Source of the DNA: Candidatus Saccharimonadales bacterium | GTDB taxonomy: Bacteria > Patescibacteriota > Saccharimonadia > Saccharimonadales > Saccharimonadaceae | Length of the DNA: 17,143 nt | Assembly (NCBI GenBank): GCA_030145955.1 | Contig: JASLCR010000033.1 | Coordinates: 1 to 17,143 of the forward strand | Direction of reading: 5' to 3' | Shown: positions 1-6,439 of the stretch, piece by piece | Layout of the letters: every line of letters starts with the position of its first letter | Position numbering within the stretch: the first letter of the stretch is position 1 | Notes under the pieces: generated by a model | The model's input: the letters and a program-made list of their open reading frames with translations, nothing else | Databases searched by the model: none | Told to the model about the DNA's origin: nothing | Program-made: the position numbers and the translations under genes

Positions 1-627
1 ACGGGCGCACAGTATCTGCAGTTTGTTCGCAGGCAATCAGCCGGGAATAATGACGCATTATTTGATAATCTATGTGAGCGCTTCAAGCCCCAGCTCGACA
101 AAAAGATTGGCACACTCTCACGAGGTAACAAGCAAAAAATTGCGCTGATTGGTGCATTTGTGACCGATCCAGAACTGATCATTCTCGACGAACCGACCAG
201 CGGCCTGGACCCTGTGATGCAAGAAGCATTTTTGCAACTGGTACGCGAGAGTCAAGCTGTAGGTAAGACGATCTTTATGTCGTCACACTACCTTAACGAG
301 GTGGCGGACGTGTGTAATCGCGTGATCCTGATGCGTGAAGGGCGGGTGATCAAGGACGTGTCTGCGGATGAACTGCTCGCAAGCAGTGGCAAGCAGGTGC
401 GAGTTGTGGCGGACTGGAAGGCAATCGCACCACCAAAAGACGCAACTGAAGTAGAGAAGACCACCGATAAAGACAGTACCGTGCTGGCGTTTGCTTACCA
501 CGGCGACGTCGCGGAATTGCAGCGCTGGATTACGGGCATCAAACATCTCCGTGATATAGAGATTACGGAGTACAATCTGGAAAGTGCATTCAAAGAGATG
601 TACGTGAATGAGGAGGTACGGAAATGA
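1..627 (+). CDS. ABC transporter ATP-binding protein, 5'-truncated by window edge
   Basis: ATPase subunit of an ABC exporter that hydrolyses ATP on the cytoplasmic face to drive the permease encoded next to it. The reading frame is open from base 1, so the Walker A and Q-loop lie outside the window; 208 residues are visible. Seen in order: a signature motif of variant form LSRGNKQ (residues 39-45), Walker B LIILDEP (59-65), D-loop SGLD (67-70) and an H-loop histidine in MSSH (residue 96). A C-terminal extension of about 90 residues follows, as in ABC-2 drug or antibiotic export ATPases. It ends in TGA and overlaps the permease start by 4 nt (ATGA), which implies translational coupling. The substrate cannot be read from the sequence. 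Confidence 0.95.
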   Translation, partial: TGAQYLQFVRRQSAGNNDALFDNLCERFKPQLDKKIGTLSRGNKQKIALIGAFVTDPELIILDEPTSGLDPVMQEAFLQLVRESQAVGKTIFMSSHYLNEVADVCNRVILMREGRVIKDVSADELLASSGKQVRVVADWKAIAPPKDATEVEKTTDKDSTVLAFAYHGDVAELQRWITGIKHLRDIEITEYNLESAFKEMYVNEEVRK

Positions 628-1421
628 TACGTTCTGTTTACGGCAAGACAATGTATGAGCGGCGGTGGTTTGTGTTTGGCTGGACACTCGGCCTCGTTGC
701 GCTTGCGGCGCTGATGACAACGTTTTATCCGGCGATGCATCAGGACGGGGCAATTGACGAGTTGGTTAAGAATATGCCAAAAGCCTTTGAGGGCTTGATT
801 GGAAATCTGGCTGACCTGCAGAAGTTTTCAACCTACATTGCATCACAACTGTTCGATATTCGCTTACCACTAATTGCGGGTATTATGGCAATTATCCTAG
901 GTATCGGTCTTAGTAGCGCTGAGGAAGAATCGGGCGAGTTACGTACAATTACTGCCTTGCCGATTAGTCGCACAAAGATTTTGCTCGAAAAGTGGTTTGC
1001 TATGGTGACGATTACTTTTGTTGCGACACTCGGTATAGCGGTGGGTATCTATGCTGTACTACCGTTTCTTGACGATGCATCGATCGAATTTAGTCACTTA
1101 GCACAGCTGCTTGGCTTTAGCTGGCTCCTCATGGTAACGCTTGGCACGGTACCGTTTGCCGCGGGCATGGCACTTGGTAAGCGTGCCTTTGCAACAATGA
1201 TCGGTGTTTTGGTAGTAATCGGTAGTTTCATCCTTTCGACATTTGGTGATGCGGTTGACTGGCTTAAGAACTATGAAGGTCTGTCACTACTACATTATTT
1301 CCCAGCTGTTGATGTGGTAAAAGATGGCATACAGTGGGCAAATGTGGCGGTGCTTGGTGGGGTCACGCTGATCACACTACTTGTTGCGATTGTTGTTTTC
1401 CGACGTCGAGATATTGCATAG
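624..1421 (+). CDS. ABC-2 type transporter permease
   Basis: Membrane subunit of the exporter, 265 aa. About six hydrophobic segments are visible (roughly residues 15-35, 78-100, 127-150, 165-185, 190-212 and 240-258). The loop after the second segment carries the motif EEESGELRTITALPISR, typical of ABC-2 permeases. The chain ends in a basic FRRRDIA tail. A perfect AGGAGG lies at 611-616, seven nt before the ATG, and the start overlaps the ATPase stop, so the two genes are one operon. Family knowledge suggests export of a drug, lipid or peptide, but nothing visible fixes the substrate. The gene runs convergently into the peptidase gene, with only 13 bp between stops and no clear terminator. 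Confidence 0.92.
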   Translation: MIRSVYGKTMYERRWFVFGWTLGLVALAALMTTFYPAMHQDGAIDELVKNMPKAFEGLIGNLADLQKFSTYIASQLFDIRLPLIAGIMAIILGIGLSSAEEESGELRTITALPISRTKILLEKWFAMVTITFVATLGIAVGIYAVLPFLDDASIEFSHLAQLLGFSWLLMVTLGTVPFAAGMALGKRAFATMIGVLVVIGSFILSTFGDAVDWLKNYEGLSLLHYFPAVDVVKDGIQWANVAVLGGVTLITLLVAIVVFRRRDIA

Positions 1422-1434
1422 CCATGCCAAGCTA

Positions 1435-3321
1435 TTAGCGAATAACGACTGCTTGGCGATCGGCATCTTGGGCAATATTTGCTGCGACGCTTCCGGCTGA
1501 CCAGTATTCTACGCTTGATTTCATCGGATCACTAACCCAGAAACCAATTGGGGATGAGACGCTTCCTACGACACCGGTTACTACTGTTGCATGGCTAGAA
1601 CGATTCATCTTGGCGATACGTCCAGATGGCGTTTTCCAGCTTATAAAGCCGAGTCCGTGGCGGTATGCGCCAAACATGACGACTGGATCGCCGTTATAAA
1701 TTTGCTGGGCAATCCATGAAGGGGTAGCGCCGTAGATGACTGATGCGCTACGTCCGTAGCTTTGGGCAACTTTGGCAACTGGTGGGGCATCGGGTCCGGC
1801 ACCGGTACCGTTAGTGATTGAACCATCAACTGAGCCAACGAACATCTCGCGTGGGTCATCCCAGGTGGCGGGGTTGGTCTTTTTATTGAGCGTAGTGGGT
1901 TTGTAACCCATTTTACCGACAATGCTCATTTCACTTACCCCAATGCCATAGTAGGCAAGCGCCATTCGCGTTGAGGCGACAGCACAAGTTGCCGAGTGTT
2001 GCTGCTGAAAGTGGGGGACCGACAGTCTCTTTGACTGGTATTCGGTGGTGAATGATACCGATGCAGCTTGGCTACTAGGTAAGCCAAAGCCGGCATTCTT
2101 CACTCCCGCGGCTACGTGTGCAGTAATTGTTTGCTGATAGCCAAGTTTGGTTACGACAGCAGCAAGCGTGTTGCCCTGAACGGTAACTGATGCAACTTGC
2201 CCTGCATTGACAGAGAATTTTGGCTTTGCCGATGCGGCGTCGATGGGCTGATTGAACGTAAAGGTGATTACTTGGCGGTCTTGCTTAAGCCTGTCGCCAC
2301 GCGGACTACTGCCAACGACGGCTACAGCACCACGCGTCGTCACTGTCCCGGTTTGCTTTTCGGTGAGAATGCCACCTTCCGCACTACGAAGCCCCTCCTT
2401 TGAGGTGTAGTTATAGGTTTTGCCTGGTTGAATTGATGTAGGTGTAAAACGATAGGTAGTAGTATTGAGCCATTTTTCATCCCCCTTTACATCAAAGGAT
2501 ATGGCATCGTTTTCTTCCTTCATGGGCTTCTGAAAAGTAATATCAACAGGTTTGTCCGGAGTAAGGTCAACCTGATGAGTACTTGAAGTAATGCGCGGCA
2601 TAGAGGCAACAGCGTAAGTTCGCTTAAGAAGCTGTTCATCATTCTTGGTGTCATAAAGCTCAACAGTCAATTTCTTGCCCTGGGGTAGCAATTCTTTTAC
2701 TTTCCAGGTGTAGGTAGTGTCATCGCTACTTATTTGTTTAAGTGTAAGCTTTGGTGTGGTGCGTAGCTCAAGGGTGCGAAGGTGGTTATTTTTCGATGAT
2801 AGGACGGCGGGGAAAGCATAGTCGGCGGCAATAGTTGACCCATCCTTAAGGGCATTCATGCCGGCATTCGTTAGGCTTGGTGCCGGCTCTGTTCGGAACG
2901 TAAGCGTTTGTGGCTCGGTTTTTCCAGCGAGCAATCGGTCGGCTGCCGGGAGTGAGACAGTATAGGCAGTATCTGCGCGAAAAGAATCTGCCGGGGTGAA
3001 TGAGAGGAAATTTTCAGCAATCAGAGAGCCGGTATGTTTGGTCCAGGCACCCTGAATAGCTGGAGTAATAGCAATCGCACTCGTATTAATATCGCGGATA
3101 GATTGATTGAGCTGGATTTTGATCGGTTGGCCGACTGCGATACGCTCTGCTTTGTGTGAAAGGGTAGCGGTAAGGGGTAATGCTGTTTTGGCAAAAACAA
3201 CACCACCACTGGCCAGCACAGCAAGCGCAACACTTGCGATAATAGCGATTTTTACAGCACGATGAACGGAGCGTTTTCCAGTGTGAGCCGATGCTACCGG
3301 TTTTGGCGTGTTTGTTTCCAT
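1435..3321 (-). CDS. Membrane-anchored Ig-stalk C39-like (papain-fold) cysteine peptidase
   Basis: Predicted surface-displayed cysteine peptidase of 628 aa. A short basic N-terminus precedes one membrane anchor (about residues 23-44). Three Ig-like modules resembling bacterial Big_5/SbsA-type domains follow (about 52-145, 249-331 and 339-427), the later two with ITFQKPM- and FTFNQPI-type strands. A C-terminal peptidase C39-like domain (433-628) opens with VPHFQQQHSATC. Likely catalytic residues are Gln440, Cys446, His577 (in SSHATVV) and Asp598 (in VSDP). I chose the ATG at 3321 because longer versions of the frame run into the divergent gene at 3437 and place about 44 non-signal-like residues before the basic region. 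No Shine-Dalgarno is present. A weak -10 (TAAAAT, minus strand 3358-3353) would give a leader of about 25 nt. The substrate, whether host wall peptide, own wall or a bacteriocin, is unknown. Confidence 0.85.
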   Translation of the reverse strand: METNTPKPVASAHTGKRSVHRAVKIAIIASVALAVLASGGVVFAKTALPLTATLSHKAERIAVGQPIKIQLNQSIRDINTSAIAITPAIQGAWTKHTGSLIAENFLSFTPADSFRADTAYTVSLPAADRLLAGKTEPQTLTFRTEPAPSLTNAGMNALKDGSTIAADYAFPAVLSSKNNHLRTLELRTTPKLTLKQISSDDTTYTWKVKELLPQGKKLTVELYDTKNDEQLLKRTYAVASMPRITSSTHQVDLTPDKPVDITFQKPMKEENDAISFDVKGDEKWLNTTTYRFTPTSIQPGKTYNYTSKEGLRSAEGGILTEKQTGTVTTRGAVAVVGSSPRGDRLKQDRQVITFTFNQPIDAASAKPKFSVNAGQVASVTVQGNTLAAVVTKLGYQQTITAHVAAGVKNAGFGLPSSQAASVSFTTEYQSKRLSVPHFQQQHSATCAVASTRMALAYYGIGVSEMSIVGKMGYKPTTLNKKTNPATWDDPREMFVGSVDGSITNGTGAGPDAPPVAKVAQSYGRSASVIYGATPSWIAQQIYNGDPVVMFGAYRHGLGFISWKTPSGRIAKMNRSSHATVVTGVVGSVSSPIGFWVSDPMKSSVEYWSAGSVAANIAQDADRQAVVIR

Positions 3322-3398
3322 GGTTGTTGATTTTGAATTGGTTCTGGCTTTTATTTTACCATAACCATAATTAAATGCACTGATTGCAGTAAAAAATT

Positions 3399-3428
3399 TT
3401 GATGAAGATGCTAATGCGCCAGTATAAT
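3399..3428 (+). promoter_or_regulatory. Promoter of the FBP-type zinc protein (predicts leaderless mRNA)
   Basis: TTGATG at 3399-3404, an 18-bp spacer and a perfect TATAAT at 3423-3428. The expected transcription start is near 3435, two nt before the ATG at 3437, and no ribosome binding site is present, so the transcript should be essentially leaderless. Confidence 0.7.
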
Positions 3429-3436
3429 GAGCTAGT

Positions 3437-3916
3437 ATGAATAGTGTTAGCAAGGCACAATTTGATGAGCTTGTAGTTCAGGTAAAGTTACGCAAAAAAC
3501 AGCGTGAATTACTACGCTACCAGCCAGAGCTAATTAATCGTTGGGACGAGCGAGATTTCTTGGCGGTATTTGACCGTACGGGAAGTGCCGGCGTGCTGAT
3601 ATATGAAGGAGCGATGACGCCGTTTACATTTGCCAAGCGAAAGGCAAATGCCGCCGGTCGAGTAGAAGCAATAATTTGTGATATTTGCGCTACGTGGCGG
3701 CGAGGGACCGGATCGGGTGTCTTGACGTTTAAGAAATCGGCGACGAGCACAGTCTCGTATCTAGTTTGTGGTGATCTTGATTGCTCACTACATGTTCGTG
3801 GACTAACAGAAGCAAGCAAGATCTCTCGCACGCAACTTCGAGAGAATATCGATACCAGCGGAAGGATTATGCGGCTGCACGAGCGATTACAGGCTATCTT
3901 TCGAGCGATTTCTTAA
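3437..3916 (+). CDS. FBP-type treble-clef zinc-finger protein (EF-G-binding domain family)
   Basis: Small soluble protein of 159 aa. The C-terminal half resembles the treble-clef zinc domain of FusB/FBP proteins, which bind elongation factor G. Candidate zinc ligands are Cys81 and Cys84 (CDIC) and Cys111 and Cys116 (CGDLDC). The following SLHVRG and a helix rich in Leu and Arg (RIMRLHERLQAIF) are also typical of that family. The N-terminal 50 residues are basic and helical. The protein is shorter than FusB (about 213 aa) and lacks most of the N-terminal helical bundle. Family members rescue ribosomes from stalled or drug-bound EF-G; that role here is inferred. The start rests on a TATAAT ending nine nt upstream and the absence of a Shine-Dalgarno. 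Its stop is eight bp from the convergent phosphoribosyltransferase gene. Confidence 0.75.
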   Translation: MNSVSKAQFDELVVQVKLRKKQRELLRYQPELINRWDERDFLAVFDRTGSAGVLIYEGAMTPFTFAKRKANAAGRVEAIICDICATWRRGTGSGVLTFKKSATSTVSYLVCGDLDCSLHVRGLTEASKISRTQLRENIDTSGRIMRLHERLQAIFRAIS

Positions 3917-3924
3917 CTTAGTTC

Positions 3925-4473
3925 TTATCGGGGAATTTCCCAAATTTCTTCAAGCCAACGGTATCCTTCGGGTGCAACGGCTGCATCATCCATGCCCATA
4001 CCAGTAAGCCAGTTGTCTGAGAAAGTGAAGCCGACATAGTCTGCTTCGATCTGCTTTTTGCGCACTGCCTTTTTGTCACAGAGGACTGCTAACCGTAGGT
4101 TTTTTGCACTTCTTGATCTGAGGTGAGAAAACACAAAATCAGCCGTTATGCCTTTGTCGAGTACATCATCTAGTACGATAACCTCACGTCCTTTTACTGT
4201 CGTAGATGGAGCAAGATCAGTAACAATATGCGGCTCGCTAGCGGTGCGTTCAGTGCCATACGTGCTAACCATCATGTAATCCAGCTCTGCATGAAAATTT
4301 GGATTAAGGCGACTTAGCTCAAACATTAGCTTACTCGTGAAAGGTGCAGCTCCACGGAGTAACGCTACAAAGAGAGGAGTGTCTTTGTGCGTGTTTAGGA
4401 TCTCTTGTGCGATCCTCTTGATCTGGAGGTCAACCTCCTCGTGTGATGCGATTTTGTTATATCGTTTTTCCAT
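3925..4473 (-). CDS. hpt: Hypoxanthine(-guanine) phosphoribosyltransferase
   Basis: Purine salvage enzyme joining hypoxanthine or guanine to PRPP to give IMP or GMP in the cytoplasm; 182 aa, the normal length for bacterial Hpt. Visible motifs are the PPi-loop region ALLRGAAPF (37-45), the Ser-Tyr flap DYMMVSTYG (65-73), the PRPP-binding loop VIVLDDVLDKGIT (98-110), LCDKKAVRKK (131-140) and the base-site region DYVGFTFSDNWLTGMGMD (145-162). The PRPP loop has Asp-Asp and Lys where most Hpt proteins have Glu-Asp and Thr (ED..DTG). A Shine-Dalgarno-like AGGGG precedes the ATG on the minus strand. The gene lies 52 bp downstream of the sortase gene on the same strand and may be cotranscribed. Salvage fits an organism that probably cannot make purines de novo. 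Confidence 0.88.
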   Translation of the reverse strand: MEKRYNKIASHEEVDLQIKRIAQEILNTHKDTPLFVALLRGAAPFTSKLMFELSRLNPNFHAELDYMMVSTYGTERTASEPHIVTDLAPSTTVKGREVIVLDDVLDKGITADFVFSHLRSRSAKNLRLAVLCDKKAVRKKQIEADYVGFTFSDNWLTGMGMDDAAVAPEGYRWLEEIWEIPR

Positions 4474-4525
4474 GATGCATATCCCCTGGTCTGAATAGTT
4501 ATTAAGATCAGTTCAGCATAGCATT

Positions 4526-5107
4526 TTAATTTGGCTGCGCAATAATTACGTCGCGTCCGTCGTATTCACCGCCGAGCGTACAAGAGTAGAGGGTTAATTG
4601 TGGTTTTTCTGTGCGCTCTTCTATATAGACATCACTCGGTTTAACAGTCAGTTTTTTTGTAATGGTATAGGTGTATCGTGTATGGTTGTAGTCGATTGTG
4701 ATGGTATCACCAATTTGTAGTTTGTCTATGCTATAAAACGGCGACTTTCGTGCTGTTTGTGTGGGTGTTGCCCCCAGGGAGAAGCGATGTGCTGCGAGCA
4801 CAAAATTTCCACCCTCTTTCGGATTACCGTTGGCCGATTTTCGCCACCAAGCCCCAGTGTTTAGGCCATCCTCTGAAAACGGAACATTAATGTCAATTTT
4901 TGGTATATAAAGCCACGAAGCTTTGATATCTTTGGCCGCTAGCCGCTTAGTTGTGGAATTTGTATGAGGATTGGTAGATACAACATGGATTGCAGGAGCA
5001 GATACGAGCACGAGTACATAGACTCCGATGCCTATGACCACAAGACAAATGATAGAAATTAGATAGGCTCGACGCCTGTGAGGTTGTTTTTTTTGGAGCG
5101 CAAGCAT
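4526..5107 (-). CDS. Sortase family transpeptidase, single-pass membrane
   Basis: Sortase of 193 aa that should cleave a sorting motif in exported proteins and transfer them to the wall or to another surface protein. A basic N-terminus (QKKQPHRRR) is followed by one transmembrane segment (about 14-35), then an extracytoplasmic beta-barrel from WLYIPKIDINVPF on. The catalytic triad is visible: His107 in LAAHRF, Cys176 in TLYSCT and Arg185 in GRDVII. I chose the ATG at 5107 because it puts a proper membrane anchor at the N-terminus and sits six nt downstream of a TACAAT box. A longer frame to 5341 would overlap the divergent surface gene and adds implausible sequence. The class is uncertain; small single-anchor sortases of this kind are common in Gram-positive and CPR genomes. 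The likely substrate is the divergent gene product or another surface protein elsewhere. Confidence 0.92.
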   Translation of the reverse strand: MLALQKKQPHRRRAYLISIICLVVIGIGVYVLVLVSAPAIHVVSTNPHTNSTTKRLAAKDIKASWLYIPKIDINVPFSEDGLNTGAWWRKSANGNPKEGGNFVLAAHRFSLGATPTQTARKSPFYSIDKLQIGDTITIDYNHTRYTYTITKKLTVKPSDVYIEERTEKPQLTLYSCTLGGEYDGRDVIIAQPN

Positions 5108-5113
5108 GATACC

Positions 5114-5140
5114 ATTGTAGCAAGATAACAATAGCATCAA
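5114..5140 (-). promoter_or_regulatory. Sortase promoter (leaderless)
   Basis: On the minus strand TTGATG (5140-5135), a short 15-bp spacer and TACAAT (5119-5114). Six nt then separate the -10 box from the ATG at 5107, so transcription would begin at or next to the start codon. The spacer is shorter than ideal, which lowers confidence. Confidence 0.5.
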
Positions 5141-5154
5141 GTAGTATCTAGAAT
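5126..5154 (+). promoter_or_regulatory. Surface-protein promoter (leaderless)
   Basis: TAGAAT at 5149-5154 lies nine nt before the ATG at 5164, with no Shine-Dalgarno between. The -35 position (TAACAA at 5126-5131, 17-bp spacer) is poor. The element overlaps the divergent sortase promoter inside a 56-bp intergenic gap. Confidence 0.45.
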
Positions 5155-5163
5155 AGAAAGAGT

Positions 5164-6222
5164 ATGAATATGGAAAATTGTCTAGCAGCAACCGGAGACT
5201 CTCTCTGGATAATAGTATCCGTTGCGATACTTGCAATCCTAGCTGCTTTAGCAGTACTAGTACACAAACCGCTCCGAAAACGACTTGGTTTGATGATGGT
5301 GGTATTTGCAGCGCTTGGAGCCTTTTCTTTTGCTGCGCCATCGTATGCGGCAGAGCCTTGTGTTGCTACGGCCGCTCCTGACACATCGACTGGTGCCCAG
5401 GGAGAAGTGCAGGTTTACAACGTCGTTGCAAATGACACCCCGAGTGAAGGCGCATCGTTTATATTAGGATCTTTGACTCTGGCATTGGTTGACTCACCAG
5501 TCGAAGGCTCGACGGTAAGTGCTGATGGCAAGAAAGTAACAGTACCGGGCGAGGGCGTGTACGTTGCATTGAGTAGTGGAAAGATTCAATTCACACCTGA
5601 GGCAAGTTTTGTCGGTAAAGCGAAGGGTGTACGCTACAGCATTAAAGACACGAACGGTCAGACGGTACAAGGTACCTATACCCCAACTGTTACAGGGTCA
5701 GTGGCCGTGGTTGCACCTGTCGCAAAAGATGACCAGCTCGAAGATTATTGTGGACAAACAGCAAATCCAGGCGCAATAAGTTCTGCAGATTTTCTGTTTG
5801 TAGGCAGTCAAGTCAATGAGTTTGGTGCTGTTGATTGTGATAGGAATGGCCACAATTTTGATGGTACTACTAGTTTCACCACCAAGTTGCTTGCCAATGA
5901 CCCATCCAAGGCTGTGGCCAATCCAGCTACTGTCGACCTTGACCCAGCAACGCCAGGCGTGCAGCAGAGTATTACTGGACAGGGCTTTAGCGCACAGTAC
6001 GACCCAGCAACTGATGTATTAACGGTAACTGTTGCTAGCGATCGAGACGCCGACGGGCGGCAGATTTACCTTTCCGGTGTCACCTGTGATACGTCAAATG
6101 AGCGCACTGGGCCGTGTGAGTCAAAAGATATCCTGACCTATACCTTCAAAGACACCAAGGGCACACTGAGTAATACCGCTACGGTGTCGCATAAGGGTAT
6201 ATACATATACGTGGCTCCATAG
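5164..6222 (+). CDS. Exported surface protein with CshA/tandem-repeat-type domain and N-terminal LAATG sorting-like element
   Basis: Predicted surface protein of 352 aa. The N-terminus is unusual: LAATGD (7-12), a hydrophobic stretch (14-33) and the basic HKPLRKR (34-40), which together look like a C-terminal cell-wall sorting signal. A second hydrophobic stretch (41-58) and a signal-peptidase-like site near SYAAEP follow directly. The mature part begins with a module (about 80-178) of the CshA fibril or tandem-95 type: VVANDTP, GVYVALSSGKIQFTPEASF, then YSIKDTNGQ. A second, diverged module ends in LTYTFKDTKGT. Five cysteines lie in the mature part (66, 196, 225, 308 and 318). There is no sorting signal at the C-terminus, which ends IYIYVAP. 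Start: leaderless ATG after TAGAAT; Met3 is the only close alternative. It is divergent from the sortase gene. Adhesion or host contact is inferred, not shown. Confidence 0.8.
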   Translation: MNMENCLAATGDSLWIIVSVAILAILAALAVLVHKPLRKRLGLMMVVFAALGAFSFAAPSYAAEPCVATAAPDTSTGAQGEVQVYNVVANDTPSEGASFILGSLTLALVDSPVEGSTVSADGKKVTVPGEGVYVALSSGKIQFTPEASFVGKAKGVRYSIKDTNGQTVQGTYTPTVTGSVAVVAPVAKDDQLEDYCGQTANPGAISSADFLFVGSQVNEFGAVDCDRNGHNFDGTTSFTTKLLANDPSKAVANPATVDLDPATPGVQQSITGQGFSAQYDPATDVLTVTVASDRDADGRQIYLSGVTCDTSNERTGPCESKDILTYTFKDTKGTLSNTATVSHKGIYIYVAP

Positions 6223-6254
6223 TTTCCAGGCTAGTTCAGAGCCATAGAGAAGGA

Positions 6255-6289
6255 GCGAGTGATGAGTATCTTATATACTCATCACTCGC
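6255..6289 (+). terminator. Perfect 15-bp stem-loop between the surface gene and pnp
   Basis: GCGAGTGATGAGTAT at 6255-6269 is matched exactly by its reverse complement at 6275-6289, leaving a 5-nt loop (CTTAT). It starts 33 nt after the surface-gene stop. No T-tract follows (TTCGCAGAAGG), so it is not a textbook intrinsic terminator. It may end or protect the upstream transcript, or act as a processing site upstream of pnp. Confidence 0.5.
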
Positions 6290-6338
6290 TTCGCAGAAGG
6301 AGGCATACTCTAGAAACTCCTCTTGCCCGCAAGTGGTG

Positions 6339-6344
6339 TATACT
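6339..6344 (+). promoter_or_regulatory. Possible pnp promoter (-10 box)
   Basis: TATACT at 6339-6344 is the best -10 candidate before pnp, giving a leader of about 90 nt. No convincing -35 lies 16-18 bp upstream; TTGCCC at 6323-6328 is too close. A short stem with one G-U pair (GTGGTGT at 6332-6338 region with ACACTAC) overlaps it. Confidence 0.3.
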
Positions 6345-6439
6345 AGAGGTAGACACTACGCGGAAGGTGATGGAGACGAGGGTTTTCTCTAGAAAATTTT
6401 CACCCCTGTTACTCTCCGCAATTAACGAAAGGAGACTAT

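Noticed and set aside
1422..1434. Bidirectional terminator between the convergent permease and peptidase genes
   Set aside because: Only a 5-bp ATAGC/GCTAT pairing with no T-tract is visible, too weak to call.
3322..3453. Longer N-terminus for the peptidase gene
   Set aside because: It would overlap the divergent gene at 3437, and the added residues do not form a signal or domain; the ATG at 3321 gives a proper basic region and anchor.
5176..5184. Lipobox around Cys6 of the surface protein
   Set aside because: The Cys precedes the hydrophobic stretch instead of following a signal sequence, so it cannot be a lipoprotein signal.
5108..5341. Longer N-terminus for the sortase gene
   Set aside because: It is antisense to the surface-protein signal region and lies upstream of a good -10 box; ATG 5107 gives the usual sortase layout.
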